Below are positions 45,270 through 48,229 of a DNA stretch of 48,229 nt, piece by piece (positions within the stretch are counted from its first letter, which is position 1; each line of letters begins with the position of its first letter). The translations under genes were made by a program, and so were the position numbers. The notes under the pieces were generated by a model. It was not told the origin of the DNA. It saw only the letters and a list, made by a program, of their open reading frames with translations, and ran no database searches. This DNA comes from Pseudomonadota bacterium. Its GTDB lineage: Bacteria; Pseudomonadota; Gammaproteobacteria; Acidiferrobacterales; Acidiferrobacteraceae. The stretch is taken from NCBI GenBank assembly GCA_021816625.1, contig JAKAXM010000016.1, positions 2,978 through 51,206 on the forward strand. The letters run 5' to 3'.

Positions 45270-47051
45270 TTAGGTTGCGGTTTCGGCCTTGCGCGGGGCT
45301 GGCCAGGGCGCATATCCGGGGTTCGTTTCGACCCCGATGAGACGCGGCGTATAGGCCGTTTCGACGTGGATCGTCTTTTTGTCGCGCAGGTATTCCGTGA
45401 CCACATCCCAAATCTTCTTGCCGGGATGCCGAGGGCGATAGACGTCCGCCCAGCCCGAGACCGTATAACGTTTATTGGCCTCTATCGGTTTGCCGTTCAG
45501 CAGCCGCATGTCCGAGATTCGGTGGCCGATGTTGCGGTTGGGTGACATCGTATAGGTAAACCCGCCCACCCGCACCATGTCGCCACCCTGCTGGTAGTAG
45601 GGGTCTTTATTGAAGAGATTGTCGGCGATCTGTTCGAGCGCGCTTTTGAGTTCCTTACCCGTATAGGTGTCAAGCGTCGTAGCAGGGTAGGTGATGGCGG
45701 TCTGATTCATCACGTCCTCGAACGTGATGGCCTCGCCGGGCAAGAGGCTCGTCCCCCACCGGAAACCGGGTGACAAGGCGAGCTGTGCCCCAGAGACCGC
45801 GAGCTGGGCATCGATGATTAACTGATCGAAGGTGCCGTTGAAGTTGCCGCGCCGAAAGAGCAAGCCGTCGCTGACCGCGAGCCGTTCGCTCAATTTTTCC
45901 TGATAGGGCGCGCGTACCTTTTCGATGTAGGCGGCCATTTCGGGATCGGCCGGGAGCAGGTTCGCAAATACGGGCATCAGACGCGACCGGTAGCCGCGTA
46001 CGCGCCCGCCGCGAACGTCGAGGTCCAGGACCAACAGGAATTTGGTGTTCGAGCCCGAATTGAATACGAGCGTCGTGCCGCCGCTGTTGCGCACGGCGAC
46101 CGGCTCGGCCTCGGCGTCGTGCGTATGGCCGCCTAGGATCACGTCGATGCCGTGCACTTGGTGGGCCATCTTCAGGTCTACGTCCATGCCGTTATGCGAG
46201 AGTACGGCGACCACCTGGGCCCCCTTGGCGCGCACCTCGTCGACTGTCTTTTGCATATGACTCTGGTCGATGCCGAATTGCCAGTCCGGGACCATGTAGG
46301 CCGGGTTGGCGATCGGGGTGTATGGGAACGCTTGACCGATGACCGCCACCGAGACGCCGTTCAACTCCCGGAGCATGTACGGGGTGAAGACGAGAGAGCC
46401 CCACGTCGAATCGTTCACGTTTTGCGCGAGGAACTCGATATGGCCCTTCAGTTCCGTGGCGATCGCCTCTTTGACGCGCTTGGCCCCGTATGTAAATTCC
46501 CAGTGCGCGGTCATGGCGTCGACGCCGAGGAGCTTTTGCGCACCGATCATGTCCCGGCCTTCGGTCCATAGTGATGTCGCTGATCCCTGCCAGGTGTCTC
46601 CCCCGTCGAGGAATAGGCTGCGGCCGGCACGGGGCCCGCGAACCTGCTTTAGCAGGGTGGCAAGATGGGCAAAGCCGCCGATCTTACCGAATCGGCGCGA
46701 GGCCTCCGTGAAGTCGAGATAGGTGAAGGCGTTGGCGCGGCGCCCGCCAAAGGGCACCTTGAAGTATTTGAGATAGTGCTCCCCGACCAGGTGCGGCGGC
46801 CGTCCCCACGCCGGACCTACGCCGATATTGATGTTCGGTTCACGAAAATAGACCGGCAGGAGTTGCGCGTGGCAGTCGGTCATGTGCAAAAGGCTCACGT
46901 TCCCGTAGACAGGCATGTCGTAGAGGTGCGCGGCCGCGGCGTCGGTGTTGTCGCTGCCATGCAGGCGCCTTAGGTCGCAGCCCGTAAGCCCGGCGCCGGT
47001 CGCTCCGGCTACTGCCAACATCTGCAGGAATTCTCGTCGTGACAAGCTCAT
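45270..47051 (-). CDS. soxB: thiosulfohydrolase SoxB
   Basis: 593 residues with AAGGAG before the ATG. SoxB hydrolyses the sulfone sulfate from SoxY-bound thiosulfate intermediates in the periplasmic Sox pathway. Tat signal SRREFLQMLAVAGATGAG (residues 4-21) runs directly into LTGC at 22-25, a lipobox. The 5'-nucleotidase-type metal sites are visible: HMTDCHAQLLPVYF, FLDGGDTWQGSA, AQNVNDS, VLSHNGMDVD and LGGHTHDAEAE. The C-terminal half holds LSPGFRWG and QTAITYPATTLDTYTG as in SoxB. It is separated from soxA by about 190 bases and a terminator. Confidence 0.97.
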   Translation of the reverse strand: MSLSRREFLQMLAVAGATGAGLTGCDLRRLHGSDNTDAAAAHLYDMPVYGNVSLLHMTDCHAQLLPVYFREPNINIGVGPAWGRPPHLVGEHYLKYFKVPFGGRRANAFTYLDFTEASRRFGKIGGFAHLATLLKQVRGPRAGRSLFLDGGDTWQGSATSLWTEGRDMIGAQKLLGVDAMTAHWEFTYGAKRVKEAIATELKGHIEFLAQNVNDSTWGSLVFTPYMLRELNGVSVAVIGQAFPYTPIANPAYMVPDWQFGIDQSHMQKTVDEVRAKGAQVVAVLSHNGMDVDLKMAHQVHGIDVILGGHTHDAEAEPVAVRNSGGTTLVFNSGSNTKFLLVLDLDVRGGRVRGYRSRLMPVFANLLPADPEMAAYIEKVRAPYQEKLSERLAVSDGLLFRRGNFNGTFDQLIIDAQLAVSGAQLALSPGFRWGTSLLPGEAITFEDVMNQTAITYPATTLDTYTGKELKSALEQIADNLFNKDPYYQQGGDMVRVGGFTYTMSPNRNIGHRISDMRLLNGKPIEANKRYTVSGWADVYRPRHPGKKIWDVVTEYLRDKKTIHVETAYTPRLIGVETNPGYAPWPAPRKAETAT

Positions 47052-47197
47052 GGGCGTCTACTCCTTGTGCGATCTCAAAAGTGGGTACGGGATCGGCTTG
47101 CGCCCCCCCGCGGGGCGGACGTAAGGTGCGCGCGCCGGCCGTGGATGTTAAGGGTGTGCCGTTGGGCAAGAGACGCAAGCGCTTGTGCTTATATTCC

Positions 47198-47228
47198 AAA
47201 AAACAAGGCCGTCACATGACGGCCTTGT
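47198..47228 (-). terminator. intrinsic terminator after soxA
   Basis: ACAAGGCCGTC (47203-47213) and GACGGCCTTGT (47218-47228) form an 11-bp perfect stem with a four-base loop. On the minus strand it is followed by six T (47203-47198), a textbook Rho-independent terminator 14 bases after the soxA stop. Confidence 0.9.
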
Positions 47229-47241
47229 GCTGTGGTGTCGC

Positions 47242-48078
47242 CTAGGGACGTTGGCTTGGGGCGCTGAGAGGTAGCCCCGTGTTCATGTACATCTGATAGA
47301 ACTCCAAGTCCCGGTACTCGACGCTCTCCGGTTTGAACGGGGCTGCACCGACTTTCTTGTTGCAGCCCTGATAGCGTTTGGCCAGGGTCCCAAGCGTGCC
47401 CCATGCGGAGCGGTAAGCCGGGAAGTCCACCCCTTGGCCCAGCGCGGCGCTTATGATGTTACCGCGCAGGCGACGGCCCGCATTCCAGACATGGCAGGTG
47501 GCGCAGGAGAAATTGAGCTGGCCGCGCCGTGCCCAAAAGAACCGTTCACCGGCATGAAAGGCCCGAATTGCCCCCGGGGAGTCGATCGTGACGGCGACCG
47601 GCTGCCCGTAAGACAGATGCTTTACGTAGGCATCGATGTCGGCCATGGGTCCGGTCGTCACGTTTTTGTACGGCGCTGCGCCATTACGGACCCGGCAGGT
47701 GTTGATGTCCATGACGAGCGTCCGCACCTCTTTCGTGGCCGGATCCCAATAGGGGTAGTGCGTTGCGATACCTACACCACCGTTTTTGAAGCAGTCGGCG
47801 TAGGTCTTGCCGTCTTTGAACGGCGTGTTCCAAAGCCGCTTCCCGCGGTCTAGCGCAAAGGTATACGACGGGAACTCCATGATCTGTTTCCACTGGGCGC
47901 GGAGGTTTTTCGCAGCCGGCATCGCATACACCCCATTGGCGTAATCCTTGAACGGGACGTTCGGGAAACGTTTGTGGAAATAGGCTTGGAATTTCAGCAT
48001 GTCCGATTTCGGGCTCGCCTGCGCCATCAGGGGCACGCACAGGGTGGTGGCAAGCACGAGACTCGTTATTGTCTTCAT
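47242..48078 (-). CDS. soxA: sulfur oxidation c-type cytochrome SoxA (monoheme class)
   Basis: 278 residues with signal peptide TSLVLATTLCVPLMAQAS. SoxA with SoxX forms the periplasmic cytochrome that attaches thiosulfate to SoxY. One heme site, NFSCATCHVWNAGRRLRGN, is present; the first heme site of diheme SoxA is replaced by YADCFKNGGVG with a distant Cys (DINTCRV), typical of the one-heme class. The catalytic Cys is in RYQGCNKKVGA. GAGGAG precedes the ATG. It follows soxZ by 26 bases. Confidence 0.97.
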   Translation of the reverse strand: MKTITSLVLATTLCVPLMAQASPKSDMLKFQAYFHKRFPNVPFKDYANGVYAMPAAKNLRAQWKQIMEFPSYTFALDRGKRLWNTPFKDGKTYADCFKNGGVGIATHYPYWDPATKEVRTLVMDINTCRVRNGAAPYKNVTTGPMADIDAYVKHLSYGQPVAVTIDSPGAIRAFHAGERFFWARRGQLNFSCATCHVWNAGRRLRGNIISAALGQGVDFPAYRSAWGTLGTLAKRYQGCNKKVGAAPFKPESVEYRDLEFYQMYMNTGLPLSAPSQRP

Positions 48079-48103
48079 ATCGTTCTCCTCGTGAGAGTCC
48101 CGC

Positions 48104-48229
48104 CTAACTCACATGCGTCTGGGCGTGCCCGGTCATGCCCTCGTTGTCGATCCAGTCGACGGTGACGAGATCCCCGGATTTGGCGTGGATGAGCTTTACG
48201 GCGATGAGCGGATCCTTGGAGATCGCGAT
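48104..48229 (-). CDS. soxZ: SoxZ, sulfur carrier subunit (C-terminal 41 residues, partial)
   Basis: The open frame enters from the right edge and ends at TAG (48106-48104). The residues ISKDPLIAVKLIHAKSGD and TVDWIDNEGMTG match the end of SoxZ, which pairs with SoxY to carry the thiosulfate-derived sulfur. First gene of the soxZ-soxA transcript that is visible; soxY and soxX would lie further right. Confidence 0.85.
   Translation of the reverse strand: MAISKDPLIAVKLIHAKSGDLVTVDWIDNEGMTGHAQTHVS

Overview
This is a GC-rich proteobacterial chromosome segment, most likely from a sulfur-oxidising, CO2-fixing and probably acidophilic gammaproteobacterium such as an Acidiferrobacter- or Acidithiobacillus-like organism. 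That placement is inferred from gene content: soxZ, soxA and soxB (thiosulfate oxidation), a DabAB inorganic carbon uptake pair and two complete kdpFABC potassium pumps. No rRNA, tRNA, CRISPR array or intact insertion sequence was seen.

Layout. 1-7.2 kb: the start of a PAS/GAF sensor protein (cut by the window edge), a YajR-like MFS transporter, cytidine deaminase and a secreted beta-propeller/phosphoesterase. 7.5-13.7 kb: 3-methyladenine glycosylase (tag), a GNAT acetyltransferase, an outer membrane beta-barrel overlapping a class II aldolase, a DUF302 protein, a membrane metallophosphoesterase and a receiver-histidine kinase. 14.1-18.5 kb: ilvD-bioA, then a DUF6671 zinc-ribbon protein preceded by a short, translationally coupled ORF that resembles only the N-terminus of a class II aldolase. 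19-24.6 kb: a PDC/Cache-domain protein and dabB-dabA. 24.6-26.0 kb: about 1.4 kb without a recognisable gene, ending in a textbook -24/-12 (sigma-54) promoter.

26.0-39.8 kb is the most distinctive part. Two non-identical kdpFABC operons lie in tandem, and in each kdpF is preceded by another tiny single-helix membrane protein. They are followed by a KdpD consisting only of its sensor ATPase and USP domains, a separate membrane histidine kinase (HAMP-PAS-HisKA-HATPase), and an NtrC-type regulator with receiver and intact AAA+ domain but no C-terminal DNA-binding domain. No KdpE is present. With the sigma-54 promoter ahead of the first operon, this suggests that the usual KdpDE control has been replaced by a split sensor plus a sigma-54 activator.

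39.9-48.2 kb: an outer membrane barrel, ThpR, MarC, a small DUF4870-like membrane protein, a hemerythrin-GAF-GGDEF-EAL cyclic-di-GMP protein whose EAL domain looks degenerate, and, on the opposite strand, soxZ(partial)-soxA-terminator-soxB.
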